64,000 bases of DNA from Nemertoderma westbladi (lineage: Eukaryota; Xenacoelomorpha; Nemertodermatida; Nemertodermatidae): positions 1 to 64,000 of the forward strand of contig JAUCBJ010008331.1 of the NCBI GenBank assembly GCA_032718475.1. Reading direction: 5' to 3'. A program made the translations under genes and the position numbers. Below the pieces are notes generated by a model that was not told where the DNA came from, searched no databases, and saw nothing but the letters and a program-made list of their open reading frames with translations. How positions within the stretch are numbered: the stretch's first letter is position 1; each line of letters opens with the position of its first letter. Shown piece after piece: positions 10,735-24,100 of the stretch.

Positions 10735-13700
10735 TAAACTGGTAACTGTAACATAATCTGGTAACTGTAACATAAACTGGTAACTGTAACATAAACTGGT
10801 AACTGTAACATAAACTGGTAACTGTAACATAAACTGGTAACTGTAACATACACTGGTTTTGTAACATAAACTGGTTAATATAACATAAACTGGTAACTGA
10901 AACATAAACTGGTAACTGTGACAGAAACTGGTTACTGTAACATAAACTGGCAACTGTGACATAAACTGGTAACTGTAACATAAACTGTTTACTTTAACAT
11001 AAACTGGTAACTGTAACATAAACTGGTAACTGTAACATAAACTGGTTAGTTTAACATAAACTGGTAACTGTAACATAAACTGGTAACTGTAACAGAAACT
11101 GGTTACTGTAACATAAACTGGCAACTGTGACATATATTGGTTAAAGTAACATGCAACCTATAACATTAACATAAACTGGCAACTGTGACATAAACTGGTT
11201 ACTTTAACATAAACTGGTAACTGTAACATAAACTGGTAACTGTAACATAAACTGGTTACTGTTACATAAACTGGTAACTGTAACATATACTGGTTTTGTA
11301 ACATAAACTGGATACTGTAATATAAACTGGTAACTGTAACATAAACTGGTAACTGTGACATATACTGGTTAATATAACATAAACTGGTTACTGTAACATA
11401 AACTGGTAACTGTAACAGAAACTGGTTACTGTAACATAAACTGGCAACTGTGACATAAACTGGTTACTTTAACATAAACTGGTAACTGTAACATAAACTG
11501 GTAACTGTAACATAAACTGGTTAGTTTAACATAAACTGGTAACTGTAACATAAACTGGCAACTGTAACAGAAACTGGTTACTGTAACATAAACTGGCAAC
11601 TGTGACATAAACTGGTTACTTTAACATAAACTGGTAACTGTAACAGAAACTGGTAACTGTAACATAAACTGGTTACTGTTACATAAACTGGTTACCGTAA
11701 CATATACTGGTAACTGTAACATAAACTGGTTACTGTAACATAAACTGGTAACTGTAACATAAACTGGTAACTGTGACATATACTGGTTACTCTGTAACAT
11801 AAAATGGTTACCGTAACATAAACTGGTAACTGTAACATAAACTGTTTACTGTAACATAAACTGGTAACTGTAATATAAACTGGTAACTGTGACATATACT
11901 GGTTACTGTAACATAAACTGTTAACTGTAACATAAACTGGTAACTGTGACATAAACTGGTAACTGTGACATAAACTGGTTACTGTAACATAAACTGGTTA
12001 CCGTAACATATACTGGTAACTGTAACATAAACTGGTTACTGTAACATAAACTGGTAACTGTAACATAAACTGGTAACTATGACATATACTGGTAACTCTG
12101 TAACATAAAATTGTTACCGTAACATAAACTGGTAACTGTAACATAAACTGTTTACTGTAACATAAACTGGTAACTGTAACATAAACTTGTAACTGTAACA
12201 TAAACTGGTAACTGTTACATCTACTGGTTACTGTAACATAAACTGGTAACTCTGACATATACTGGTTACTGTAACATAAACTGGTAACTGTGACATATAC
12301 TGGTTACTCTGTAACATAAACTGGTAACTGTGACATATACTGGTTTCTGTAACATATACTGGTTACTGTAACATAAACTGGTAGCTGTAACATAAACTGG
12401 TAACTGTGACATATACTGGTTACTGTGACATAAACTGGTAACTGTAGCATAAACTGGTAACTGTGACATATACTGGTAACTGTTACATAAACTGGTAACT
12501 GTAACATAAACTGGTAACTGTAACATAAACTGGTAACTGTAACATAAACTGTTTACTGTAACATAAACTGTTAACTGTAACATAAACTGGTAACTGTGAC
12601 ATACTGGTTACTCTGTAACATAAAATGGTTACCATAACATAAACTTGTAACTGTAACATAAACTGTTTACTGTAACATAAACTGGTAACTGTAACATAAA
12701 CTGGTAACTGTGACATATACTGGTTACTGTAACATAAACTGTTAACTGTAACATAAACTGGTAACTGTGACATAAACTGGTAACTGTGACATAAACTGGT
12801 TACTGTAACATAAACTGGTTACCGTAACATATACTGGTAACTGTAACATAAACTGGTTACTGTAACATAAACTGGTAACTGTAACATAAACTGGTAACTG
12901 TGACATATACTGGTAACTCTGTAACATAAAATTGTTACCGTAACATAAACTGGTAACTGTAACATAAACTGTTTACTGTAACATAAACTGGTAACTGTAA
13001 CATAAACTGGTAACTGTAACATAAACTGGTAACTGTTACATCTACTGGTTACTGTAACATAAACTGGTAACTCTGACATATACTGGTTACTGTAACATAA
13101 ACTGGTAACTGTGACATATACTGGTTACTCTGTAACATAAACTGGTAACTGTGACATATACTGGTTTCTGTAACATATACTGGTTACTGTAACATAAACT
13201 GGTAGCTGTAACATAAACTGGTAACTGTGACATATACTGGTTACTGTGACATAAACTGGTAACTGTAGCATAAACTGGTAACTGTGACATATACTGGTAA
13301 CTGTTACATAAACTGGTAACTGTAACATAAACTGGTAACTGTAACATAAACTGGTACCTGTAACATAAACTGTTTACTGTAACATAAACTGTTAACTGTA
13401 ACATAAACTGGTAACTGTGACATACTGGTTACTCTGTAACATAAAATGGTTACCATAACATAAACTTGTAACTGTAACATAAACTGTTTACTGTAACATA
13501 AACTGGTAACTGTAACATAAACTGGTAACTGTGACATATACTGGTTACTGTAACATAAACTGGTTTCTGTAACATAAACTGGCAACTGTAACATAACAGG
13601 TTACTGTAACATAAACTGGTAACTGTGACATATACTGGTTACTGTAACATAAACTGGTTACTGTAACATAAACTGGTAACTGTGAAATACTGGTTACTGT

Positions 13701-14395
13701 AACATAAACTGGTTACTGTAACATAAACTGGTAACTGTAACGTAAACTGGTTACTGTAACATAAACTGGTAACTGTAACATAAACTGGTAACTGTAACAT
13801 AAACTGTTTACTGTAACATAAACTGTTAACTGTAACATAAACTGGTAACTGTGACATACTGGTTACTCTGTAACATAAAATGGTTACCATAACATAAACT
13901 TGTAACTGTAACATAAACTGTTTACTGTAACATAAACTGGTAACTGTAACATAAACTGGTAACTGTGAAATATACTGGTTACTGTAACATAAACTGGTTT
14001 CTGTAACATAAACTGGTAACTGTAACATAACAGGTTACTGTAACATAAACTGGTAACTGTGACATATACTGGTTACTGTAACATAAATTGGTTACTGTAA
14101 CATAAACTGGTAACTGTGAAATACTGGTTACTGTAACATAAACTGGTTACTGTAACATAAACTGGTAACTGTAACGTAAACTGGTTACTGTAACATAAAC
14201 TGGTAACTGTAACATAAACTGGTAACTGTAACATAAACTCGTAACTGTAACATAAACTGGTAATTGTAACATAAACTGCTTACTGTAACATAAACTGGTA
14301 ACTGTAACATAAACTGGATACTGTAATATAAACTGGTAACTGTAACATAAACTGGTTACAGTAACATAAACTGATTTCTGTAACATAAAATGTTA
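10735..14395. repeat. 19-bp minisatellite, about 3.66 kb
   Basis: Roughly 190 tandem copies of a 19-bp unit built around CATAAACTGGTAACTGTAA. Common variants are CTGGTTACTG, CTGTTTACTG, GACATATACTGG and CTCTGTAACATAAAATGG. The 19-bp period read in three frames gives a 19-residue protein period and many spurious - strand frames (60-133 codons). Variant order repeats at a spacing of exactly 821 bp between 11998-12818 and 12819-13639, so there is higher-order structure. No coding function is inferred. Confidence 0.95.
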
Positions 14396-14906
14396 ACCAT
14401 CATATATTGTGCTTCATTATTGTTGTATTATTTGTGTATTATTTTGGCTCTTACAATCAATTTTGTTATAATATACAGTAGGTATTTCACTCACAGTTAA
14501 CGCAGTGTAATTTATTTCGTAACACATAAATATATAAAATAACAAGTAATTTTTTTTCGAATATCAATCATACGCTATGAACCTTTGTATGATGATAGTT
14601 CGACAACTTCTCTTACTGCTAGCCTGGTTGGATTTTTCAATTTCTGAGCTATTTCGATACAACAATTCGTTAAAAAACGCCTGTTTAGTAATATTTGACC
14701 ATCCCTATTGGCTAAATTTTTCGTCTTTTGAATATAATCTAGATATCATTACAACCGCCTTCATCTGCAGATTCCGAATCTGAAAACCGTTTTAAATTTC
14801 ACCAAATTTGCTAAAGATATTATCAAAATACCAAGGTGAAAATTTTGAGACGTGAATCTACGGAGCCCCTAAAGGGACATGAGAAAATGTTTTTTTTTTC
14901 GCTAAC
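14396..14906. other. Spacer between two satellite arrays, no gene seen
   Basis: AT-rich. The 68-codon frame at 14577-14783 has no recognisable features. Confidence 0.4.
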
Positions 14907-15372
14907 TCGTGCGAACGACTTAGTATGTCGTGCGAACGACATACTAAGTCGTGCGAACGACTTACTAAGTCGTGCGAACGACTTAACTAACTCGTGCGAA
15001 CGACATACTAACTCGTGCGAACGACTTACTAAGTCGTGCGAACGACATACTAACTCGTGCGAACGACTTACTAAGTCGTGCGAACGACTTAGCTAACTCG
15101 TGCGAACGACATAATAACTCGTGCAAACGACTTAACTAACTCGTGCGAACGACTTAGTAACTCGTGTGAACGACTTAGTATGTCGTGCGAACGACATACT
15201 AAGTCGTGCGAACGACTTACTAAGTCGTGCGAACGACATACTAAGTCGTGCAAACGACTTAACTAACTCGTGCGAACGACATACTAACTCGTGCAAACGA
15301 CTTAACTAACTCGTGCGAACGACTTAGTAACTCGTGCGAACGACTTAGTAACTCGTGCGAACGACTTACTAA
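14907..15372. repeat. Palindromic hairpin satellite, 22 copies of a 20-22 bp unit
   Basis: Twenty-two copies of CGTGCGAACGAC or single-base variants in tandem. Many units form perfect hairpins: TAAGTCGT-GCGA-ACGACTTA, or with both arms changed, TATGTCGT-GCGA-ACGACATA. Others have one arm ending AACTCGT. The + strand is open for 86 codons over part of it because some units are 21 bp, and this is treated as fortuitous. Confidence 0.9.
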
Positions 15373-18150
15373 CTCTACTTTGATTGGCTAAATAATACTG
15401 GTAATAAAAGTACAACCTTTTTAGCGGGATTTTCAATTCAATCTACAGCATTGTTGTTGATGGCATATTGGTTGAAAATATTATTATCAATGGCTGAACG
15501 CGCTCTGTTAATATCGACGTACTTTAAATTAGGCCTAAATTAATTAAATTAATTAAATTATTTTACTTTTTTTCCCGACGAAAATAGTAAAATAAAATGG
15601 TTCCACTGTGTTTTTGAAGCACGGATGTTCCTTCAGTCAGTTTAATACCAATGATCCATGTCAACCATTCTGTTGTTTCAATTTTTAACTGGTATGTGGT
15701 CTCTATGGTCTCGAGAGTTCTTGTCCGATCTGGATATGAAAATATGAAAATATTCCACACCTGGGATGGCAGAGACTTTGGACCTGGAGGTCGGAGGGGG
15801 GGGGGGGGGGGGGGGGGGCACTGTATCCCACTTTTCCACAAAATTTAGATATTGAAACACCTACTGTAAGGTGTTGCACAGCAGGTGTTACTGATATATT
15901 CATTGTATACATGTTCAATTACATTGCTATGAATTATGTTACATGTTGAGCCTAATCACCCGCAATTTGCAGCGTTAACAAACTACTACTACTATTATCG
16001 ACATGCGTTAACATTATTGTAATACAAATATTTAATAAAAAAATGTAATTGTATCAATAAATTTGTTTATAAAAACGCCCCCTCGGCTGCATTTATACAC
16101 GTTTGGTTTACCTTGCTGTGTCCTGTCCATCATTCAATGTTATCTACTATTTGTGACACGAACATTATTTTAACATTAATTTCCCCAAGTGTTTTCAGTG
16201 TTGCGAGTTCAAGTATAAAGGACATGGGTTGGACCATTCTACGCCATCTAACGGTATTGCCTGATCAGCTGACTTATGTATTGAGTTGGTCGCCCTAGAG
16301 ACCGAATTAGCCAAGTATAATTCAGGAGCCCATTCACTGTGATTGGTCTGCCTGTTATCATTCTGATAATACTGTACCGGTAATGACGTCTGTAGCAGAT
16401 AGTACTGTAGTAGGCCTACTCCATGTGCCATGCTGCCATGTACTCATCACTGCATCAGCTCGTACTCTACAGCTCTACACATCTTTAGCACCCGTCTGCC
16501 CTGCCCGTAGTACAGTAGTAGGCCTACTGTCAGCGTGTCAGACAGTTGCTGCTGTTCTCTGGTTCTCCAATTCTCTATTACTGTATTACTGTATTTGATT
16601 ACAGTATTACTGTATTATGTACACTGTAATTCAGTAATTGAATGCGGGAAGCGGGAATGTCGCTACTCGCTAGTCGGAGTCGCTATCCTGTCTACTACCT
16701 GACTACCGCCTAGCCTATAGGTCAGTAGGTAGCGTACCGGTAGCTGTCTGGCTGTCTAGTACCGTACTGCCAGACTGCAGACTGCCGTACAGTACAGTCT
16801 ACTGGTCTAACAGTAGTAGGCAGGTAGTCCTACACATACACACATTTCACACACTGACATACAGAGACATGTACACAAGATCTGAAGATAGGCCTACAGA
16901 CTGACAGAGATACAGAGATAGGCCTACAAAAACAAGACAAATACTGAAATACATTAGGCCCTAGCCCTAGCCTAGGCCCAGGTTGGAATTTATGTAGAGT
17001 TTGATCAACATGTGTGGCGCGCATTTAGCAGTTTAGGATCCTGGCGCGAAGGAACAGGGGCGTGTGGCGCGCATTGAGGATCCTGGCGCGGAAATGGATG
17101 TCATGTACAGTAGCAATATGCATTGGCATGGCAACATATCCAGCCACTCTACAGCTCTAGGCCTACTTGAAATTATATCGGTCTACCAGTAGAGTCCATT
17201 TTTAAAAAGAGTTAGGCCTAGGCCATAAAAATATTTTCGCTCATTTCGCTCGCGTAGGCCTATTGTATATTATGCCTGCCTACTGTACGCTCTACTCTTA
17301 TTCATCATTCTGTCATTCTAATAACTATAATATGGATATTTGATTAGTGATATTTTATTACAGTATTTGTTTATTAACCTATAGAAGTAGTTCCTTGCCT
17401 TGAACTGTTTTGCACTCCCACAGTACATGGACAAACTGACAGATTGAGCATTGACTGATTGAACTGTCAGACTGTTGAACTGTTGAAGGTACCGTATCCA
17501 TCCACGTTAATCATCATGGCCAATCAGGCCAAAGTTTTAATGTCTTTCAAAATATGAGTTGTTTGAAAGGTTTTTCAATTGTTCACACCAATATAGCCTA
17601 AAACCACGATTTAGGGATTCAGCAGATTTTCCGTGCTCGCTACACTCCGATGTTATTCATAATCACATCTGTAGGTAAAAAATAGTCGGTTGACCCAAAA
17701 ATGTTACAATTTTCTTGCTCGCTACGCCCGCAATTTAATCACATCTGTATTTAAAAACAGTCGGTTGACCTACTATCTGAATATTACAGTATTACTGTAC
17801 GCCTATTCATGTTTACATTTCTGCAAAAAATTTTGTTAACCGATCACAGTTCTTAATTACTTAATTACAAATGTAATGTTCTTAGTGGAATGATATTGAT
17901 ATACTTATATTTGTTGTCAGTGTTTTAATGTTCATAACGTCACACTTCAGCACTTAATCTAATACGTTACCGGTACTCAAATACTCTTGCTTGTACTGTA
18001 TCGTATCTATAATAATACAGCAGTACAGTACCGTAATTATAATAGAAAAACAAACCTTGCCGTATTATTCTATTTCTTCTTGTAATACCATAACTAGGCT
18101 TCCCTATAAATATAGAAATAAATGATTAATATGACTTGCAGCGTGGTGTC
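15373..18150. other. Intergenic, no confident gene
   Basis: Contains a 23-nt poly-G tract (15796-15818) and a region at 16380-17300 dense in AGGCCT, CCGGTA and GTACAGTA motifs. Short frames here are interrupted or cross homopolymers. No RNA gene seen. Confidence 0.4.
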
Positions 18151-18154
18151 CGAT

Positions 18155-18272
18155 AATTTGCGGCGAAATGGCATTCACAGTGAGACACCTCGCCGCAAAG
18201 ACACCTCGCAGCACATTATCTGCGGCGAGGTGACCTGCGGCGAAGTGGCAGTGCGGCGAGGTGACAAGCACC
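18155..18272. repeat. GC-rich inverted-repeat hairpin
   Basis: CACCTCGCCGCA near 18187 is followed by its exact complement TGCGGCGAGGTG near 18220. Further copies of GCGGCGA flank both sides (18160, 18238, 18254). This may be a remnant of a small inverted-repeat transposon. The 63-codon frame across it is not considered real. Confidence 0.5.
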
Positions 18273-18733
18273 CGTTTTTGCAGGGTTTTTGGAAGGTTTT
18301 TGCAGGTTTTTGAATGTAATTGCTAGGTTTTTGTAGCATTTCTGTCAGGCTGTATTTGTGTATAGGCCCTATTGATTTATTAGATTGACCTGACTGCCTG
18401 ACTGCTTGATTGGCAGATTGCTGGATTAGTTCATCAGTACATTCAGTATGGTTACTGGGTTAGACTGTTAGATAAATTATACAGTTATATGGCAGTATGG
18501 GGCGGCATTTGTTAAATATTATATTTTATACAGCATTGGTAGATCAGTAGATATAGATTAGATACAGAGATACCGGTCTGCCGGTAAGCCTACAACAGTA
18601 CAAAAACAAGCAATTTGGCTCTTTTTTGTGATCAAAAACCTAAAAACCTAGTTTTAGGCTTTTTTCAAATTTTAGGTTTTTGACAAAAATCGACAAAAAC
18701 CTAGGTTTACAAAAACCTACTTTGCCAGCCCTG

Positions 18734-19081
18734 CTTCTAGTATTCCTACTGCATTGATATTATGCTCATTAGAACCGCAATGACTGAATGAACGATTTAG
18801 TTGGTGTTGGTGCAGACTGCAGACACCTTCAAAAGAAGCGTAGAGCGTACAGTGAATAGTTTTTGAGATTAGATTTAATTATGATATTAAATTATATGGA
18901 TGAGATTAGATAACGTCAGGTATTTGTCAATATCGCATCAAGACGCAAATGTTGAATTGCCAGACTTCACATTTTCTGCAATATCTCAAAAACTATTCAC
19001 TCTGTGTTTGTTTTGAAGGTGTCTACACCAACTAAATAGTCATTGAGCATAATATCAATGTAGTAGGAGGAATACTAGAAG
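18734..19081. mobile_element. Foldback element with about 100-bp inverted arms
   Basis: CTTCTAGTATTCCT at 18734 matches the reverse complement of the right end at 19081 (AGGAATACTAGAAG). The arms continue through TTGATATTATGCTCA, TTTAGTTGGTGT, GACACCTTCAAAA and GTGAATAGTTTTTGAGAT with small indels. The loop is about 110 bp, AT-rich and non-coding. This is MITE-like; no target duplication was resolved. Confidence 0.65.
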
Positions 19082-20018
19082 TTGATCATCACGAAAATGG
19101 GGAATATGACTCATTTGCGCCAAGGGCGGAAACTGGCCATGGGAATATTTCCTGTCATCCCCAAATCAAAATTTTGGTATCTATCAAAGTTTGGGCCCAT
19201 TTGATGATATCTGATGTGTGAACTGAGTTGAAATTCGACAAAAAGTTTTTTTAGACCACCCTAAACCACTCATATGCCTGAGGTCAAAATTGACCTCAAA
19301 GGAATCATATGTTTGAGAAACGAAGAGGTAAAGGTACACAAGGGCTATAAGGCACTCACTAGTCACTATTACTGTACTAGAACAGTAGAACATCAGAATA
19401 TATATCTTTCAGTCTTTAAATCTGTAAATTGTCTGATTGTCTCTAACTGTCTAAAACTGCATCTAAAAAACAATCATCAATAATAAGGCTTTACCAGTTT
19501 ATAATTCATAATTTTATGAGGCTTTATCCTGTTATCAGTAGGTAGGCCTATATATCATATATATTCCAATCCAATATATATTCCTCCACTATACAGCTAT
19601 ATACCTGACTACCGATAACATATACCATTTATACATACCGGAATTAGGCATTAATTATCACTAAAATGTATTTTTTTTATCACCAAAATGATGTATTGGT
19701 TAGACTTAGAATAATAACGTTCACTGTAGGCTAATGGTTACTTGTTTTGTTCCTTTCCCTTATTTAGTGCAGTAGTGATACCGGCCGGGAAGCCTAATTT
19801 ATATATTTGAATGGCAATTAATTTATTTTAGTAATGATTTATTTATATACCGGTAGGCCTATTAATTTAATTATTTGTTGAATTAGAACGATCATATCTT
19901 GTTGTTGTCGGACTCATCATATATATATAATTATTATATATGGATAAAATTTGGATGCTGTTGGATAATCAATGTTTTGCTATTATTGCTCACCATAGCG
20001 CTGTGCTGTGGTGCCGGT
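19082..20018 (+). promoter_or_regulatory. 5' flank and probable 5' leader of DYRK2
   Basis: AT-rich sequence upstream of the first confident in-frame ATG. The frame upstream of that ATG is open back to 19887 (TAG at 19884-19886) but has no ATG, so 19887-20018 is either leader or the tail of an upstream coding exon. No clear TATA box or initiator can be assigned. Confidence 0.3.
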
Positions 20019-21194
20019 ATGATAACCGGCAATAGCGATAAGGATCGGAACGGCAGACATAATTCCTCCTTGTATCCATCTAGTAATTACTCCGCGTCAG
20101 AATATCAAACCAACCCATCGTACCAAAGTAAGCCATCGTACCAAACCAACCCATCGTACCAAATTAACCCTACGAACCAACATAATTTATCTTACCCACA
20201 TAATTTATCGTACGACACCACTCCACTACTCTCATCCGCCTCTGCGCCAATTGTATTCGAGCAGGCAGACGCTCGGGTCGGCTTTGGGCAGCGCCATCTA
20301 TCGGGCAATATGAGCAGCGTGCAGGTGGAACTGCCGCCTCTAAGTTCGGTAGCCAACGCCGCGTTACCCCCAGGGTTCGCTCCTTACAATAAGCAGCACA
20401 CAGTCCCGGTCTTCGGAGTGCAGGCACGCCCCTTGGCGACGATGCAGCAACACGGGGGGGACCACAGCTTCGCAGTTCAGCAACTATACCATCAAACCGA
20501 GGTCCACTCGAACGCTGCCAAAGAGAAAAGTGAGTTGTCTCTACTTCACAAGCGGCACTTCTCGCGAGAGAAAGATTCAACCCAATCAGAGACACAGGAT
20601 ACCTCCCATGGTGGTATGTCACATCAGCGCCGCTCCAGTAATGCCTCATCGATAGTCTCCAAGGCTAGCTCGACCACATCCAAACATAGAACTGGGTATC
20701 TGACCCCGGAACAAGCCATGAAGCAGTTCATGCATAAACTGAGTTCCTTCGAACACCATGAAGTCTTTAATTTCTCGCAGATTTATTTCGTGGGGCCGAA
20801 CGCTAAGAAGCGACAGGGAGTTGTTGGCGGCCCGAATAACTGCGGCTACGACGATGAGCAGGGTTCCTACTGCCACATCCCCCATGATCACGTATCTTAT
20901 CGCTATGAAGTCCTCAAAGTCATCGGTAAAGGGAGTTTCGGTCAGGTCGTTAAGGTTTACGACCACCGTAACAACGTCCACGTCGCCCTCAAGATGGTAC
21001 GGAATGAGAAGCGGTTCCATCGACAAGCGCAGGAAGAGATCCGCATCTTGGAGCACCTCCATAAGCAGGACAGGGATAACACCTTCAATATCGTGCATAT
21101 GTTCGACAGCTTCGAGTTTCGCAACCATATATGCATCACATTTGAATTGCTCAGTATGAATTTATACGAGTTAATAAAAAAGAACAAATTTCAG
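20019..21194 (+). CDS. DYRK2: DYRK2 exon 1: N-terminal region and kinase N-lobe
   Basis: 392 codons from the first in-frame ATG (GGT before it, purine at -3) to ...KNKFQ, followed by the donor GTGAGT at 21195. It has a Y-Q-x-N-P-S hexapeptide repeated about six times (about 20103-20213), the DYRK-homology and NAPA-type regions, and the kinase N-lobe up to the hinge ([17 protein letters not shown]). Upstream ATGs exist in other frames, so the start is provisional. The longer frame beginning at 19899 starts with TTG and is not used. Confidence 0.9.
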
Positions 21195-24100
21195 GTGAGT
21201 ATTAGAGTTTACGCACCGGGTGACTATTTAATTCTCAATTTATTTAATATATAACTGTATGTATCTGACGACAAGATTCACTAACGTGAATTAAAACACA
21301 TGTATTTTCCATTATCTTTCGGGTATTATAAGTTATAACGGTAAGGTATAGGCTAATTCGAAACAATCTTTGGGCTGTTATTTAGGCAAGGCGCTGTATA
21401 ATAATTACGATCCGGCACTTTTATTATTATTTTAAATGTTAAATTATAACAAAGTTAATTTATTGTATTCATTAACCTGATCTAATATAACTTATTTTCT
21501 GTATTTTTTTTTCATATTTCGCTTATGCTCTGGCTCGACCCCTTTTTAATTTTTTTTTATCGACGCTGCAAATAACATGTCCTACTCGTATAAACCAATT
21601 TTGCGGCATGTTATGTGAAACTTTGTGACAAGATACATTCCGGAAACACAATGCCAAGCCTACCGTTAACTACCACCAAGCCTAAAAGCCTACCAGTTAA
21701 GTATAATTACATTGTAGATATTCCAAGGTTAAATTGTATTTCAATCGTCCCAATTTGAATGCCTTGTGACTGCGGTTCCGGTTATTATAGCGCGGAATGT
21801 TAAGTCATTATTCTGATTTTTTTTTATTATATTGGGAGTTAGACGCCCTACACTTCACAGCAACGATATCCTTCATTTAGTGACAGAACAGAACACTGTA
21901 TCAACCCAAGGGGCTTATAACGCACCATGTTTTGTTTTATTTTTGAATGTATATAATAAAAAAAAAAAGACAACGGACCAATTTGGGCTGAAGATCACAT
22001 TTTTCACTTGCTGTCCTCTTGTGCGCCACTTTCTGTCTAAGAGACGCGTACATAGGTTGGGTAGGGTAGCCCCTACAAACTTTGTAATTTATCTATCTCT
22101 AAGTAGGCCTAATTAATTATAACTTTTGAAATTATACCTATGTTTTTTGTATCTAATAATACAATGTAATACTCGTGTAATTGTTTCCAGGCAGTGCCTC
22201 CTCTGTGTTTCCAGGTATCTAATGGTGCGAGTTTTGCCGAGTTACAAGCGAACCTCCCACCGTAGACAGCTAGACGCTAGTTCTTTATTATAGGTTGATC
22301 ATGACTCGTACCATGGGAGAATGTTTATGACAATGTTAACATATACGGTGAAAGTTGATTACGAACAAATATTAAAGTGTAATGCTATTGACTATATATA
22401 ACGTGCAACTGTAGCCTGCCCCTTTCCCTTATTAACATATTTCTGTCTACTGTCAATAAATGTCACACGAAAAATTGATGAAAATTTCACCAAAGTAAAT
22501 TATTAAACAAAACCAAAATAACAACCCAAATAAATAATTCGCCAACACAAAATGAAAAGTCTTACTAACTGTATCATCATACATTTTATTTAATTAATTG
22601 ACTTGTACTTATATGACAGACAGAATTCCATTTCTATTTTTAAGTTTTTAGTTTACATTTGTGTTAGTATTCACCGTATAGGAGTCCATGCTGGGCTCTA
22701 ACTGCTGAGGACACCAAATCTCTGGATGGCACATTCACAAGAATGCTACGCCGGGTTCATTGTGTCAAGTACAATGCACAGATCTCCAACCAGACACTAT
22801 ATAACATTGGAGGTGTCTCATTGGTTCCCCCAAGCTTGACACTAGAACAAAATCGCCTCCGCTTTGCAGGACATTGCTTTCGCCGTGAGGACCAGCCAGT
22901 GTATAATCTTGTGCTTTGGCAGCCTCATGGAGGGAATAAGCATGGTGGACAGCCCATGACTTTCTTGAGATGCATCTTAAAGGACACTGGCCTTGAAGAT
23001 GCGGATGATCTAGCAAATGTCATGGGTGATTGATAGGAAGTTGTGGCGGCGCAGTTTTGTCGACAAGCCGGCACATCATTCCTAAAAATGCAGCTGCAAT
23101 GTAGCATGCCGATCCTAGTTGTAGAAGTAGTGTTTGTATTCAATATGACATCGATTGTAGGAGCCAGAGCAAAATATTATTTTGTCCAAGATTACCATAG
23201 TTGCTTTTGATTTTTTTTAATTGAGGGTGGCCTATTAAATACGGACAATTTAAAATATTAAAATAACATCGCGCTGTGAGTATGGCTGTTACTTTTCTGG
23301 GTACAGGTGTAGACATAATCAACCTCTTCCCGTTTTAATTTAATCTATCTTAATTGTTTTAAATGATATACCATTGTCTTGCGTCTTGGTGTGATAGTTT
23401 ATTGTAATTATGGTGTTTTCTACTTGCAGGGCTTTAGTTTACAGTTGGTTCGAAAGTTTGCCCATTCCTTATTGCAATGTCTCGACGCTCTTAATAAGAA
23501 CAAAATTATTCACTGCGATCTAAAGCCGGAAAATATTCTGTTGAAACAGCAAGGAAGGTTAGCAGTTCTATTATTTTTTATTGAATATATTTTATTATCG
23601 AATTATCTTTTTGTTATTTGATTGTAATTTTCACTGCATTATTATGAATTATTTTAATGCTTCATTGAATTAGTTTTTGGATTAACCATTCCTTATAATA
23701 TAGCTGGAGTAACAGACATGGATAATTGGTTTGTAAAACCTAAGGAAGCTTTTAATCTACTGCCAAACGAAAGTGTTATAATCATAAATTCTAATTATGT
23801 TGCTTCTAGATCTGGGATTAAGGTTATTGATTTTGGTTCATCGTGCTACGAACACCAACGGGTCTATACCTACATCCAATCGCGATTCTATCGGGCCCCC
23901 GAGGTTATTCTCGGTGGCCGCTATGGGATGCCCATCGATATGTGGAGTTTCGGTTGTATTCTCGCGGAATTACTTACAGGTATCAGTTCATTTAATTATT
24001 TTTAATCATCTAAAATGACACACAGTTAAAAGTAAAAAAAGGTTAAACAGGTACCTAACTAACCACCGAGAAGCAGAACCAGAAACTTGCGCCAATCAAC

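Noticed and set aside
10604-14386. Many 60-133 codon - strand frames with a 19-residue period
   Set aside because: A by-product of a 19-bp tandem repeat read through three frames. No non-repetitive coding sequence is attached.
15563-15918. Proline- or glycine-rich frames across 15796-15818
   Set aside because: They depend on the 23-nt poly-G tract; flanking residues show no coding character.
16113-17024. Overlapping short frames on both strands
   Set aside because: Rich in AGGCCT and GTAC low-complexity motifs, with no consistent frame, splice signal or family match.
19899-20018. Longer DYRK2 start at 19899
   Set aside because: The codon there is TTG, not ATG, and the added 40 residues are hydrophobic and unlike other DYRK2 N termini.
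21832-22116. 94-codon frame in DYRK2 intron 1
   Set aside because: Includes a poly-lysine run from an A homopolymer, has no recognisable domain, and lies wholly within an intron.
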